A DNA stretch of 64,000 nt from Cognatishimia sp. SS12 (GTDB taxonomy: Bacteria; Pseudomonadota; Alphaproteobacteria; Rhodobacterales; Rhodobacteraceae), in the NCBI RefSeq assembly GCF_028369055.1, contig NZ_JAQNCZ010000005.1:281351-345350 (forward strand), written 5' to 3'. The position numbers and the translations under genes are program-made. The notes under the pieces are model-generated. The model did no database searches and was not told the DNA's origin. It saw nothing but the letters and a program-made list of their open reading frames with translations. Within the stretch, counting starts at the first letter, position 1. The number at the start of each line of letters is the position of its first letter. This document shows, piece after piece, positions 53,560 to 63,238 of this stretch.

Positions 53560-54696
53560 TCACTGGCCCAGCGCCTGATCCAGATCGGCGATGAGGTCCG
53601 ACACATCCTCCACCCCGACCGAAAGCCGCAGCAGGTTCTGCGGCAGGCCGGTGTGGGATTCGACCGTAAACCGGTGCTCAACAAGGCTTTCGACGCCGCC
53701 CAATGAGGTGGCGCGCAAGAACAGTTTGAGCCGCCCCGCCACGCGCAGCGCATCCTTTTCCCCGCCCTTGACCAGAATTGACAGCAAACTGCCAAACCCG
53801 CCCTGCATCTGCCGCGCCGCAATCGCGTGGCCGGGGGCACCGGGCAGGCCGGGATACAGCACCGCTTCAACCCCAGCATGATCCTCTAGATGTTCGGCAA
53901 TTGTCTGTGCATTGGCACTGGCGCGCTGCACGCGCAGCGCCAAAGTGCGCAGGCCGCGCAGCAAAAGCCAAGCTTCAAACGGCCCCATCACCGCGCCGGC
54001 ATCGGCGCGATCTTCGCGGATCGCTTCCCATGCCGGGGTCAACGCGCGCGTTGACAGCACGCCGCCCAGCACATCGGAATGCCCGTTAAGCGATTTGGTC
54101 GCCGAATGCATCACAATATCCGCGCCCAGACCCAGGGGCTGCGACAGGATCGGCGTGCCCGCCGTATTGTCCACCACCAAGAGGGCCCCGGCCCCATGGG
54201 CCAGTGTCGCGGCCTGCGCGATATCCACCAGTTTCAGCCAGGGATTGGACGGGGTTTCAACGAACACCAGATCAGCCGCTGTCGCGCAGGCACCGCGCAG
54301 CGCCGCAGCGTCGCTGGCGTCCAACTCGACCAGCGTGATGTCACGGCGCGCACAGAACGCGCGGATCCATTTGCTGGTGCCCCAGTAGATGCCATTTTGA
54401 ACAATGACACGCCCACCGTTCGGCACCCAGCGAAACGCTGCTGCAATCGCCGCCATACCCGATGGAAAGACCAGCGTTTCAGCGGCCCCTTCCAGCTGCG
54501 CCAGAACCTTTTCGACCTGCGCGACAGATTTGTTATGCGGGCGCAGATACACATTGCCCGAGGCATGCAGCGCATAGTCGGCGTCACGCTCAAAGGTCGT
54601 GGCCATATGGATCGCCGGGACCACACCGCCGGTTGCATCATCGCCTGCCCCGCCTGCGTGGGCCAGCCAAGTTGCTGGTTTCAGATCCTTGTCCAT
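53560..54696 (-). CDS. Cys/Met-metabolism PLP enzyme (cystathionine gamma-synthase/lyase family)
   Basis: 378 residues of the trans-sulfuration family. LHASGNVYLRPHNKSVAQVEKVLAQLEGA, VFVETPSNPWLKLVDI, LLVVDNTAG and the PLP lysine in MHSATKSLNGHSDVLGG are visible, and the C-terminal RATSLGGVESLVEHR is conserved. Which reaction (cystathionine synthesis, cystathionine or methionine cleavage) cannot be decided. GGAGG precedes the ATG. Confidence 0.85.
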   Translation of the reverse strand: MDKDLKPATWLAHAGGAGDDATGGVVPAIHMATTFERDADYALHASGNVYLRPHNKSVAQVEKVLAQLEGAAETLVFPSGMAAIAAAFRWVPNGGRVIVQNGIYWGTSKWIRAFCARRDITLVELDASDAAALRGACATAADLVFVETPSNPWLKLVDIAQAATLAHGAGALLVVDNTAGTPILSQPLGLGADIVMHSATKSLNGHSDVLGGVLSTRALTPAWEAIREDRADAGAVMGPFEAWLLLRGLRTLALRVQRASANAQTIAEHLEDHAGVEAVLYPGLPGAPGHAIAARQMQGGFGSLLSILVKGGEKDALRVAGRLKLFLRATSLGGVESLVEHRFTVESHTGLPQNLLRLSVGVEDVSDLIADLDQALGQ

Positions 54697-54796
54697 ATGT
54701 GCCTCCGTAATCCGTGTGGCAAGTTAGACCCCCGCCGCTGCGCAATGGCAAGCGCCAAGGATGGTCAAAGCCGCTGCAAAAGTGTAGGGCCGGGCC

Positions 54797-55351
54797 ATGT
54801 CTTATGTGATCCTGCTCAACAAACCTTATGACGTGCTGTCGCAATTCACCGACAAAGGCACCGAAGGCAGCCCGCGTCGCACGCTCAGCGATTTTGTCGA
54901 TGTGCCCGATGTCTACCCCGCCGGGCGGTTGGATCGCGACAGTGAGGGGCTGCTGGTCCTGACGGCGGATGGCAAACTGCAGCAGCGCATCGCCAATCCA
55001 AAGAACAAGATGGCGAAAACCTATTGGGCGCAGGTCGAGGGCACACCCGATGACACCGCGCTTGCGGCGCTGCGCGAGGGCGTCATGCTGAAAGATGGCA
55101 AGACCCGCCCCGCCAAAGTGCAGCGCATGCAAGAGCCAGAGCGGCTCTGGCCGCGCACCCCGCCGATCCGCTTTCGCAAAAACGTGCCCGATAGCTGGAT
55201 TGCGCTGACGATCACCGAGGGACGCAACCGGCAGGTGCGGCGCATGACCGCCGCAGTGGGCCACCCGACGCTGCGCCTGATCCGCTATCAGGTCGGCCCC
55301 TGGGCGCTGGATGGGCTGCCCAGCGGCAAATGGATCAACGTCAAGGTCTAG
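54797..55351 (+). CDS. rluE: 23S rRNA pseudouridine synthase (RluE type)
   Basis: 184 residues of the RsuA/RluE family without an S4 domain. [20 protein letters not shown] contains the catalytic Asp; KTYWAQVEG and [20 protein letters not shown] follow. RluE modifies U2457 in 23S rRNA in E. coli; the exact site here is inferred from the family. Confidence 0.86.
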   Translation: MSYVILLNKPYDVLSQFTDKGTEGSPRRTLSDFVDVPDVYPAGRLDRDSEGLLVLTADGKLQQRIANPKNKMAKTYWAQVEGTPDDTALAALREGVMLKDGKTRPAKVQRMQEPERLWPRTPPIRFRKNVPDSWIALTITEGRNRQVRRMTAAVGHPTLRLIRYQVGPWALDGLPSGKWINVKV

Positions 55352-55495
55352 CAAGGCGGCCACGGAAATAAAATTCTTACGCCAACGCGCATCCGTGGCG
55401 CTTCCCCTATTGCACGCCACAACATATAGTGTGATTTAGGCAACCCGAAGCATCGGGACACACGAAGGCAGACAGAGGCGAGCGGGGACAAACGC

Positions 55496-56305
55496 ATGGC
55501 ACATATCATTGTCGTGGGGAATGAAAAGGGCGGCGCGGGCAAATCAACCGTGTCGATGCATGTGGCCACCGCCCTGACGCGCATGGGGTTTCGCGTTGGC
55601 GGTCTGGACCTCGATTTGCGCCAGCGGACCTTTGGCCGCTATGTCGAAAATCGCGCCAGTTTCTGTCGCCGCGAAGGTCTGGAATTGCCCGGGCCAACCT
55701 ATCATGAATTGCCCGAAATTGACCCCAGCAGCCTCGCCGACGGGGAAAACATCTATGACCTGCGGCTCTCGGCAGCGGTGGCCGAGCTGGAGCCAAAGAA
55801 CGATTTCATCCTGATCGACTGCCCGGGGTCGCACACCCGGCTGAGTCAAGTGGCGCATTCGCTGGCAGACACGTTGGTCACGCCGCTGAACGACAGTTTT
55901 GTTGATTTCGATCTGCTGGCGCGCATTGATGGCGACGCCGAAAAAATCCTTGGCCCATCGGTCTATTCCGAAATGGTCTGGAACGCGCGCCAACTGCGGG
56001 CACAGGCCGGGCTGAAGCCGATTGACTGGATCGTGGTGCGCAATCGTCTGGGCGCGCAGAACATGGTCAACAAGGAGAAGATGGGCAAAGCCCTTGACCG
56101 TCTGGCCAAACGCATCGGGTTCCGCACGGCGCCGGGCTTTAACGAGCGGGTGATCTTTCGCGAGCTTTTCCCGCGCGGTCTGACCCTGCTCGACCTGCGC
56201 GACATTGGGGTCAAGCAGCTCAACATCTCAAACGTGGCGGCCCGGCAAGAGCTGCGCGATCTGATCAAAGCGCTTGATCTTCCCGGTGTGACAGTGGATT
56301 TCTAA
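55496..56305 (+). CDS. mipZ: Division-plane positioning ATPase MipZ
   Basis: A ParA/MinD-type ATPase that binds ParB near the origin and restricts FtsZ to mid-cell in Alphaproteobacteria lacking Min. The 269 residues carry KGGAGKSTVSMHVATAL (11-27), GGLDLDLRQRTFGRYVENR, FILIDCPGSHTRLSQVAHSL, and GLKPIDWIVVRNRLG, all matching MipZ. The gap upstream contains an 8-bp inverted repeat (GCCACGGA 55359-55366 and TCCGTGGC 55392-55399). Confidence 0.92.
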   Translation: MAHIIVVGNEKGGAGKSTVSMHVATALTRMGFRVGGLDLDLRQRTFGRYVENRASFCRREGLELPGPTYHELPEIDPSSLADGENIYDLRLSAAVAELEPKNDFILIDCPGSHTRLSQVAHSLADTLVTPLNDSFVDFDLLARIDGDAEKILGPSVYSEMVWNARQLRAQAGLKPIDWIVVRNRLGAQNMVNKEKMGKALDRLAKRIGFRTAPGFNERVIFRELFPRGLTLLDLRDIGVKQLNISNVAARQELRDLIKALDLPGVTVDF

Positions 56306-56337
56306 GTCACACAACAGCGGATTTGGGCAGGTAGGCC

Positions 56338-57369
56338 ATGGATGTGAAAGACCCAGACGTTCTTGCGCCCAACCTCAATCGCCGCCTGTCCGGGGTCAGC
56401 GCCACGGTTTTTGCTCTGGTGCCCCTGCAGACCAAGCAGATCAAGATTGCCGCCACCGGGGTCAGTGTTCCGCACGGGCTGCCGTTTCTGCCCCTCTCGC
56501 GTATCCCGTTTCTGCCGCGCCGCACCCGCATCTGGCACGCAAGGCGCAACAATGAAATGATGGTGGGCCTGCTGCTGAAATGGCTCTGCCGCAGTAGGCT
56601 GAAACTGATCTTCACCTCATCTTCGCCGCGCAAACGTGGCGGGCTGACCCGCTGGCTGGTGGCGCGGATGGACGCGATTGTCGCCACCAACGCCAAAAAC
56701 GCCGCGGTGATGCCCGGTACGCCGGTCATCATCTCGCATGGGGTGGATACAGACAGCTTTCGGCCCGGCACTGCCGATGTGTTTGACGCGCAGGGCCAAA
56801 AACTGATCGGCTGCTTTGGCCGGGTGCGCGCCAAGAAGGGCACCGATGTCTTTGTCTCTGCCATGTGTGAACTGCTGCCAGATCACCCTGAATTTGACGC
56901 GGTGATCTTGGGCCGGATCGCGCCGGATCACCGCAAGTTCGCCGATGATCTTAAGGCGCAGATTGCGCGCGCCGGGCTGACAGAGCGTATCCGGTTTGCC
57001 GAAGAACTGCCAGTCACTGAGATGCCCCGCGCCTATCAGTCGCTGGATCTCTATGTGGCGCCGTCGCTGCTGGAGGGTTTTGGCCTCACCCCGCTGGAAG
57101 CCATGGCATGCGGCGTGCCCACTGTGGCCAGCCGCGATGTCGGCACCTTCAACGACCAAATCCAGGACGGGCACACAGGCGCTTTGTTCCCGGCAGGGGA
57201 TTCGCAAGCGCTCGCTTCGGCGCTTCGCCCCTATCTGAGCGACGCCGCCCTGCGGGAAAAATCCAGCATAGCGGCACGCGCGCACGTCATGGCGGAATTT
57301 TCGCTGCAAAAAGAGGCCGGGGCCCTGATCGACCTCTACCAGAAATTGCTGAACGAGGCCCCGCACTGA
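56338..57369 (+). CDS. Family 4-type glycosyltransferase
   Basis: 343 residues with the GT-B C-terminal domain: LIGCFGRVRAKKGTDVFVSA, then YVAPSLLEGFGLTPLEAMAC with the EX7E motif and VASRDVGTFND. HGVDTDSFRPG marks the linker. It is probably an LPS core or exopolysaccharide transferase, in the cytoplasm or membrane-associated. It follows mipZ by 32 bases with a good ribosome-binding site (AGGTAGG). Confidence 0.83.
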   Translation: MDVKDPDVLAPNLNRRLSGVSATVFALVPLQTKQIKIAATGVSVPHGLPFLPLSRIPFLPRRTRIWHARRNNEMMVGLLLKWLCRSRLKLIFTSSSPRKRGGLTRWLVARMDAIVATNAKNAAVMPGTPVIISHGVDTDSFRPGTADVFDAQGQKLIGCFGRVRAKKGTDVFVSAMCELLPDHPEFDAVILGRIAPDHRKFADDLKAQIARAGLTERIRFAEELPVTEMPRAYQSLDLYVAPSLLEGFGLTPLEAMACGVPTVASRDVGTFNDQIQDGHTGALFPAGDSQALASALRPYLSDAALREKSSIAARAHVMAEFSLQKEAGALIDLYQKLLNEAPH

Positions 57370-57476
57370 TCATTCCTGATCCAAATGCGGCACATCACGA
57401 AATTAGCGCCTCGATACCCCTTTTTTCTTTACGAGATTAGGGATAAGAAGCCGCGTCCGAAACATTGGAGATAAAC

Positions 57477-58499
57477 ATGGGTTATCGCATCGTCGTCGTG
57501 GGTGCCACAGGGAATGTGGGCCGCGAAATGCTGAATATCCTCGCGGAACGTCAGTTCCCGGTGGATGAAATCGCAGTCTTGGCCAGCCGCCGTTCGCTGG
57601 GCACCGAAGTCAGCTTTGGCGATAAAACCCTGACCACCGAAGACCTGGACACCTTCGATTTTGCCGGTTGGGATATCGCGCTGTTTGCTGTTGGCTCCGA
57701 CGCCACCAAGAAATATGCGCCCATCGCCGCCAAAGCGAATTGCGTCGTGATCGACAACAGCTCGCTCTATCGTTACGACCCGGATGTGCCGCTGATCGTG
57801 CCAGAGTGCAATGCCGACGCGATCCACGGCTATTCCAAGAAAAACATCATCGCCAACCCCAACTGCTCGACCGCGCAGATGGTTGTCGCGCTGAAGCCGC
57901 TGCACGACCGTGCCAAGATCAAGCGCGTTGTTGTCAGCACCTATCAGTCGGTGTCCGGCTCTGGCAAAGAGGCGATGGAAGAGCTGTGGGAGCAGACCAA
58001 AGCAGTCTACAACCCAACCGCCGATGTGCCAGCCAAGGTCTACACCAAGGAAATCGCGTTCAACGTGATCCCGCATATCGACGTATTCATGGATGACGGC
58101 TCCACCAAGGAAGAGTGGAAGATGGTTGCCGAAACCAAGAAGATCATCGACCCGTCGATCAAAGTCACCGCGACCTGCGTGCGCGTGCCTGTTTTTGTCG
58201 GCCACTCGGAATCCGTGAACATTGAGTTTGAAGAGTTCCTGGACGAAGACGAAGCGCGCGACATCCTGCGTGAAGCGCCGGGCATCATGGTGATCGACAA
58301 GCGCGAAGATGGTGGCTACGTCACCCCAAAAGAATGTGTGGGTGACTACGCGACATTCATTAGCCGTATCCGTCAGGACAGCACCGTCGACAACGGGCTG
58401 AACCTGTGGTGCGTGTCTGACAACCTGCGCAAAGGGGCGGCGCTCAACGCCGTGCAAATCGCCGAAACTCTGGGCCGCGAAGTCCTGAAAAAGGGCTAA
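57477..58499 (+). CDS. asd: Aspartate-semialdehyde dehydrogenase
   Basis: Asd makes aspartate semialdehyde for Lys, Met, Thr and diaminopimelate. The 340 residues have the NADP loop VVGATGNVGREML (7-19), catalytic Cys130 in IIANPNCSTAQM and the RVPVFVGHSESVNIEF motif. The ATG at 57477 follows GGAG; a TTG at 57465 overlaps it. A terminator follows. Confidence 0.96.
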   Translation: MGYRIVVVGATGNVGREMLNILAERQFPVDEIAVLASRRSLGTEVSFGDKTLTTEDLDTFDFAGWDIALFAVGSDATKKYAPIAAKANCVVIDNSSLYRYDPDVPLIVPECNADAIHGYSKKNIIANPNCSTAQMVVALKPLHDRAKIKRVVVSTYQSVSGSGKEAMEELWEQTKAVYNPTADVPAKVYTKEIAFNVIPHIDVFMDDGSTKEEWKMVAETKKIIDPSIKVTATCVRVPVFVGHSESVNIEFEEFLDEDEARDILREAPGIMVIDKREDGGYVTPKECVGDYATFISRIRQDSTVDNGLNLWCVSDNLRKGAALNAVQIAETLGREVLKKG

Positions 58500-58526
58500 G
58501 CCGCGCCGCTTTTGGTATCAGTCAAG

Positions 58527-58553
58527 GCCCCGCCGAAATGGCGGGGCTTTTTT
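58527..58553 (+). terminator. Intrinsic terminator after asd
   Basis: GCCCCGCC (58527-58534), loop GAAAT, GGCGGGGC (58540-58547), then six T. Confidence 0.93.
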
Positions 58554-58846
58554 ATTGGACGGATTTTGACTACGCGACCAGCCTGCAGTCGCCGATAAGT
58601 CTATGGTCAAACCCCGTCTTGGCTGCTGGAGATTGGCGCTTGTTTTTGCCTGATCCGGCATTACTGTCGTCTTATGGCACTGCTCAGCCTTCACTCCATG
58701 CGCACATCTGCACGCAACGCAACCAGGCGTCTGCTTGCCGTGCGCTCACGGCGTCCAGGTCGAATTCCATTTTCCAGAATGCGTGCGGGTCCTGCTTTCC
58801 TTTAGCTGGCCCATCTTGAAACACCACGCATTCAAAAGGAATTACC

Positions 58847-59827
58847 ATGTCATCACAGGACCGCTCGCTGTATCTGCGCTATGCGGATGCTTTCCGCCAT
58901 CCCGGCGATTTTTCTGACGCCGTCGCCGGTTTTTTTGCCGCTGACGCGCAAATCAACGTCGTGCACCCGTTCAATGAACTTAAGGGGGCAGACACTTACC
59001 ACGCCCGGTTTATCGCCCCGCTGCAAAAGGCGTTTACGGGGCTGTACCGACGTGACGATATCGTTATGTGCGGACAGTTCGAGGGCAAAGATTGGATCAG
59101 TTCAACTGGCTATTACGTGGGGCATTTTGCGCAGGACTGGATCGGGCTGAAAGCCACAGGCACCCTCTGTTATCTGCGCTACGGTGAATTTCACCAGATC
59201 GAAAATGGACAAGCTGTTGAAAGCTATATCTTTCTCGACATCCCCGAGCTGATGATCGCCTGCAATCAATGGCCTCTGCCCATGGGGCCGGGCCTGTCGC
59301 GCGGTTATACTGGCCTGATTCACGGGCCCGCAACCCGCGACGGTGTCATGACCAACCCGCCAGATCCCGCCGAGGGGCAGCGCAGCTACCAAATTGTCAC
59401 CGATATGCTGGGGGCATTGGCAACCGAGGACGAAGCCTGGCGCCCCTACTGGCATGACAACATGATGTGGTATGGTCCCGGTGCGTTTGGCAGCTTTGTT
59501 GGCGTGGACGAATTTGCATCCTTTCAAGTTCCCTTTGAGTCGCAGTTTGACCAATGGTCCGGCGGGTCCAAAAACAACGGGATGACCAAGCATTTCACAC
59601 GATATGGTGAAGGAAACTATGCCTGCTCGGGTGGATGGCCGTCCCTGACGGGGATCAATGTGCGCCCCTTCCTAGGGCAGCCCCCCACACAAGAGCGGGT
59701 CTTTATGCGGGTCTGCGATTGGTGGCGGCGGGAAAATGATCTTCTGGTGGAAAACTGGGTCTTTGTCGATGTCCCGCATGTGTTACGACAGCTCGGATAT
59801 GACCCGTTGCCGCTCTGGCAAGGCTAA
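58847..59827 (+). CDS. Tandem NTF2-fold (SnoaL-like) protein
   Basis: 326 residues made of two NTF2-like domains. The first (about 15-145) ends in LRYGEFHQIENGQAVESYIF and LDIPELM; the second (about 180-322) ends in VCDWWRRENDLLVENWVF and VDVPHVL, clear copies of the same strand-strand unit. SnoaL-like domains isomerise or hydrolyse small molecules or only bind them. There is no signal peptide. It is transcribed in the same direction as the ABC transporter that starts about 240 bases later. The 290 bases before it contain only the asd terminator and TTGAA-N10-TTCAA (58816-58835). Confidence 0.7.
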   Translation: MSSQDRSLYLRYADAFRHPGDFSDAVAGFFAADAQINVVHPFNELKGADTYHARFIAPLQKAFTGLYRRDDIVMCGQFEGKDWISSTGYYVGHFAQDWIGLKATGTLCYLRYGEFHQIENGQAVESYIFLDIPELMIACNQWPLPMGPGLSRGYTGLIHGPATRDGVMTNPPDPAEGQRSYQIVTDMLGALATEDEAWRPYWHDNMMWYGPGAFGSFVGVDEFASFQVPFESQFDQWSGGSKNNGMTKHFTRYGEGNYACSGGWPSLTGINVRPFLGQPPTQERVFMRVCDWWRRENDLLVENWVFVDVPHVLRQLGYDPLPLWQG

Positions 59828-60030
59828 AGCAATTGTTTACCGACATCCCAGCCCTCCGCCGCGTCGTCAGGCGCGGCCCATTTGGCGACGGCCGGATAAA
59901 AAAATTACGAAATTTATGTAAAATGATACTTCACAATCCTAAGCATCCCCTAGGGTCAACAGATGGTTTCCGTGAATGCCCCTTGATATTCCACAAGTAT
60001 TCCTAGAGGATCGCGGAAAATTCGTTAATA

Positions 60031-60048
60031 TTGTCAATTAAGTGACTA
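60031..60048. promoter_or_regulatory. Imperfect inverted repeat before the betaine-type binding protein gene
   Basis: TTGTCA-N6-TGACTA (60031-60048) contains perfect GTCA/TGAC arms and lies just upstream of the GGGAG ribosome-binding site. The 236-base gap (59828-60063) is otherwise AT-rich with no gene. A repressor site is plausible. Confidence 0.35.
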
Positions 60049-60063
60049 ATGTGGGAGTATGTC

Positions 60064-61032
60064 ATGCGTAGATATTTGATAGGGGCGGCCTTTGCCGCCG
60101 CAATGGTGCCGGGTGTGGCGGCTGCAGAGGACTGCGGCGAAGTCACCATCACCGAAATGAACTGGGCCTCAAGCGCCATTATTACCCATATCGCAAAGTT
60201 CCTGATGGAACAGGGCTATGGGTGCACGGTGTCCACGGTGCCCTCCTCCACCACGCCATCGCTGGTGTCGGTGGCAGAAACCGGCAAACCTGACATCGTG
60301 ACCGAACTCTGGATCAACGGCGCGCCAGCCTATCAAGAGCTGCAGGATGCGGGCAAGATCATCACCGCGACGGACGTTCTGGCCGACGGTGGCCGCGAAG
60401 GCTGGTGGGTGCCGCAATATCTGGTTGATGAGCACCCAGAACTGGCCACCATCGATGGCGTTCTGGCCAACCCGGATCTGCTGGGCCGCCGGTTCCACAA
60501 CTGCCCGGATGGGTGGGCCTGCAAGAACACAAACAGTGATCTTGCGACCAACTTTGGCCTCGTGGACGCAGGTTATGAAATTTTCCTGCATGGCTCTGGC
60601 GAAACTCTCGCCTCCTCCATCGCCTCGGCTTATGAAAACAAAGAACCATGGATCGGCTACTACTGGTCGCCTGATCCGCTGCTGGCGAAATACAAAATGG
60701 TCGAGGTTGATCTGGGCGTCGAATACGACCACGAGGTCTTTACCTGCGCCGCCAACGCGGATTGTACCGCAGAGGGCGTCTCCTCGTGGCCTGTTGGTCC
60801 GGTCAAAACCGTTGTCACCACCGATTTCGCCGAACGTGAACCTGACATCGCCGAGCTGATGAAAAACATGAGCTACAAGAACGCCGATGTTCTGGATTTC
60901 CTCGACTGGATGGAAAACAACAAAGCGACCTATGAAGAAACCGCTGTGTACTTCCTGACCAGCCGTCAGGACATCTGGTCCACATGGATCAATGACGCCG
61001 CCAAGGAAAACCTGGCCGCGCTGTTGAAATAA
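60064..61032 (+). CDS. Glycine betaine/quaternary amine ABC transporter, substrate-binding protein
   Basis: 322 residues of the OpuAC/ProX-type family. A signal peptide (MRRYLIGAAFAAAMVPGVAAA) leads to ITEMNWASSAIITHIAKFL, VTELWINGAPAYQELQDAG and WIGYYWSPDPLLAKY; the Trp and Tyr residues would form the aromatic cage that holds a quaternary amine or sulfonium. The ATG at 60064 has GGGAG upstream. It is followed by permease and ATPase genes. Confidence 0.87.
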   Translation: MRRYLIGAAFAAAMVPGVAAAEDCGEVTITEMNWASSAIITHIAKFLMEQGYGCTVSTVPSSTTPSLVSVAETGKPDIVTELWINGAPAYQELQDAGKIITATDVLADGGREGWWVPQYLVDEHPELATIDGVLANPDLLGRRFHNCPDGWACKNTNSDLATNFGLVDAGYEIFLHGSGETLASSIASAYENKEPWIGYYWSPDPLLAKYKMVEVDLGVEYDHEVFTCAANADCTAEGVSSWPVGPVKTVVTTDFAEREPDIAELMKNMSYKNADVLDFLDWMENNKATYEETAVYFLTSRQDIWSTWINDAAKENLAALLK

Positions 61033-61051
61033 GCGGCACAACACTTCCAAA

Positions 61052-61079
61052 GGGGGCACCAGCGGTGCCCCCTGTTTTT
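61052..61079 (+). terminator. Terminator-like hairpin between binding-protein and permease genes
   Basis: GGGGGCACC (61052-61060), AGC, GGTGCCCCC (61064-61072), TGTTTTT. It lies 20 bases after the binding-protein stop and before the permease gene, and would reduce transcription of the membrane parts compared with the binding protein. Confidence 0.8.
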
Positions 61080-61092
61080 ATGACGCAGGGGC

Positions 61093-62148
61093 ATGACGGA
61101 CAGGCAGATGGCATTTTACGACAAACTGATTGAATCACTCGGCCTAGCGGATTGGTGCAGCAATGAGGCCAGCACTGGCCCTGTATCAATGGCAGATCTG
61201 CTTAAGCAGACGCAGGGCGACGACAGCGCCGCGGATACATCGTTCTGGGACACGCCGTTTCCGTCGCTTGATGAACTCAATGCCGCCTGCTCTGCGATCC
61301 CGAAAACGCGCAGCGTCACCGACGGGGTTGAGAATTCGTTCCTCTCAATCAAGGACCCGCTGAAAACCGTGCTTGACCCGATCACGCAGCCGCTCAGCTG
61401 GGCGCTGGATGGATCAATGTGGCTGTTTGAGGCGCTGCCCTGGTTTGTCGTGATCCCGATCTTTCTGCTTGTGGTCTATTGGGCCACACGTTCGCTGGCG
61501 CTGGTGGGGTTTGTCGGCGTGTCCTTCCTGTTCATGGCTTTCATTGACCACTATCTGCCAGCCATTCAAACCCTGTCGATCATTTTTGTCTGCACCAGTT
61601 TCAGCGTTGTGCTGGGCGTGCCCATCGGCATCCTGATGTCGCGCAGCCGCTCCATGCGGCGTGCCTTGGTGCCCATATTGGACATGCTGCAAACCTTGCC
61701 GACATTCGTCTATCTGATCCCGCTGATCTTTCTCTTTTCGGTCACGGAATCCAAACTCTATGGCATCGCCATTATTCTTTACGCAATTGTGCCGGTGATC
61801 CGCCTGACGGATCTGGGCATCCGGCTGGTGGACAAAGAGGTGCTGGAGGCAGCCCATGCCTTTGGCATGACCGACCGGCAGAAACTGTTCAAAGTGCAGA
61901 TCCCGCTGGCCCTGCCCAACATCATGGCAGGCGTCAACCAAACCATCATGATGAGCCTCGCCATGGTTGTCATTGCCTCGCTGGTGTCGGCCCCCGGCCT
62001 TGGCGTGCTGGTGCTGCGCGGCATTCGCAACCTTGAACTGGGCGTTGGTCTTGTCGCCGGTCTGGGCATCGTGCTGCTGGCCGTGCTGCTGGATCGCGTG
62101 ACCAAAGCTGCCCTCGCCCGCGTCAACGCGGCCCAGAAACAACAATAA
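61093..62148 (+). CDS. Glycine betaine-type ABC transporter permease
   Basis: 351 residues. A long N-terminal soluble and amphipathic region (about 1-95) precedes about seven membrane helices; the coupling motif EAAHAFGMTDRQKLFKVQIPLALP is the EAA loop of binding-protein-dependent permeases. It resembles ProW. It is expressed downstream of a partial terminator and 12 bases before the ATPase gene. Confidence 0.87.
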   Translation: MTDRQMAFYDKLIESLGLADWCSNEASTGPVSMADLLKQTQGDDSAADTSFWDTPFPSLDELNAACSAIPKTRSVTDGVENSFLSIKDPLKTVLDPITQPLSWALDGSMWLFEALPWFVVIPIFLLVVYWATRSLALVGFVGVSFLFMAFIDHYLPAIQTLSIIFVCTSFSVVLGVPIGILMSRSRSMRRALVPILDMLQTLPTFVYLIPLIFLFSVTESKLYGIAIILYAIVPVIRLTDLGIRLVDKEVLEAAHAFGMTDRQKLFKVQIPLALPNIMAGVNQTIMMSLAMVVIASLVSAPGLGVLVLRGIRNLELGVGLVAGLGIVLLAVLLDRVTKAALARVNAAQKQQ

Positions 62149-62160
62149 AGGGCCACCGAC

Positions 62161-63207
62161 ATGAGCAAGAACCCGATGATTTCGATCCGCAATCTCTACA
62201 AGATTTTCGGGGATACGCCCGACAAGATGATGGAATTGGTGCGCGCCGGCATCGGCAAAGAAGAACTGCTTGAGGCCCACGGTCATGTGCTGGGTCTGCA
62301 GGACATCAATGTCGATATGCAGGAGGGCGAAACCACCGTGGTGATGGGGCTGTCCGGTTCGGGCAAATCCACCCTGATCCGCCACATCAACCGCCTGATC
62401 GACCCGACCGCCGGCGAGGTACTGATCCAAGGCGATAATGTGCTGGAGTATGACAGCGACCGCCTGCGCGCCATGCGCCGCAGCCAGATGTCGATGGTGT
62501 TTCAACACTTCGCCCTCTTGCCGCATCGCAATGTCCTTGAAAACGTGGCACTGGCCCCGATCGTGCGCGGCGACCCTTCCGAAAGCTACGATCCGGAGGC
62601 CCGCCATTGGCTGGAGCGCGTCGGCCTTGCGGGCTATGAGGACCACTACCCCCACCAATTGTCAGGCGGCATGCAGCAGCGGGTCGGCATCGCCCGCGCT
62701 CTGACCTCAAACGCACCGATCATGTTGATGGACGAAGCCTTCTCAGCGCTGGATCCGCTGATCCGCACCGACATGCAGGACCTGCTGCTAGAGCTGCAGA
62801 ACGAACTTGCCAAGACCATCGTTTTCATCAGCCACGATCTGGACGAAGCGCTGAAATTGGCGGACCATCTGGTCATCCTCAAAGACGGCCTCGTGGTGCA
62901 ACAGGACGAACCACAACACATTCTGCTTAATCCGCAGGATGATTACGTGGTAGACTTTATTGCCGATATCAACCGCGCGCGGGTGCTGCGTGTGCGCTCG
63001 ATCATGGACCCGATCAGCCAGGACAGTTTCGTCGGGGATGTCGATCAGGAAGCATCACTCGAGGATGTGATCGCCCTGACCGGCGGCGATACCAGCGGCA
63101 TGTACCGCGTCACGCGCGCAGGCGCGGTTGTAGGGCAATTGGATCTAAAGGCGCTGGTGCGCGCGTTGGTGCGCACCAAAGCGTCGGACACCCGGCGCGC
63201 ATTCTAG
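62161..63207 (+). CDS. Glycine betaine-type ABC transporter ATP-binding protein
   Basis: 348 residues like ProV. Walker A GLSGSGKST (63-71), FQHFALLPHRNVLENVAL, the signature LSGGMQQR (167-174) and Walker B MLMDEAFSALDP are complete. The C-terminal 75 residues look like a partial CBS region (ALTGGDTSGMYRVTRAGAVV), often the osmosensor in this family. The transport substrate, betaine, choline or another quaternary compound, cannot be told. Confidence 0.9.
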   Translation: MSKNPMISIRNLYKIFGDTPDKMMELVRAGIGKEELLEAHGHVLGLQDINVDMQEGETTVVMGLSGSGKSTLIRHINRLIDPTAGEVLIQGDNVLEYDSDRLRAMRRSQMSMVFQHFALLPHRNVLENVALAPIVRGDPSESYDPEARHWLERVGLAGYEDHYPHQLSGGMQQRVGIARALTSNAPIMLMDEAFSALDPLIRTDMQDLLLELQNELAKTIVFISHDLDEALKLADHLVILKDGLVVQQDEPQHILLNPQDDYVVDFIADINRARVLRVRSIMDPISQDSFVGDVDQEASLEDVIALTGGDTSGMYRVTRAGAVVGQLDLKALVRALVRTKASDTRRAF

Positions 63208-63238
63208 CAAAATCGCGCTTTGATATGAGGATGTAACC

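Noticed and set aside
60026..60042. TTAA...TTAA pair upstream of the binding-protein gene considered as a CtrA site
   Set aside because: The spacer is nine bases, not seven, so it does not fit the motif.
61414..62658. 414-codon His/Gln/Asp-rich open frame opposite the permease and ATPase genes
   Set aside because: Antisense shadow of GC-rich codons; its composition is not protein-like and the plus-strand genes have clear motifs.
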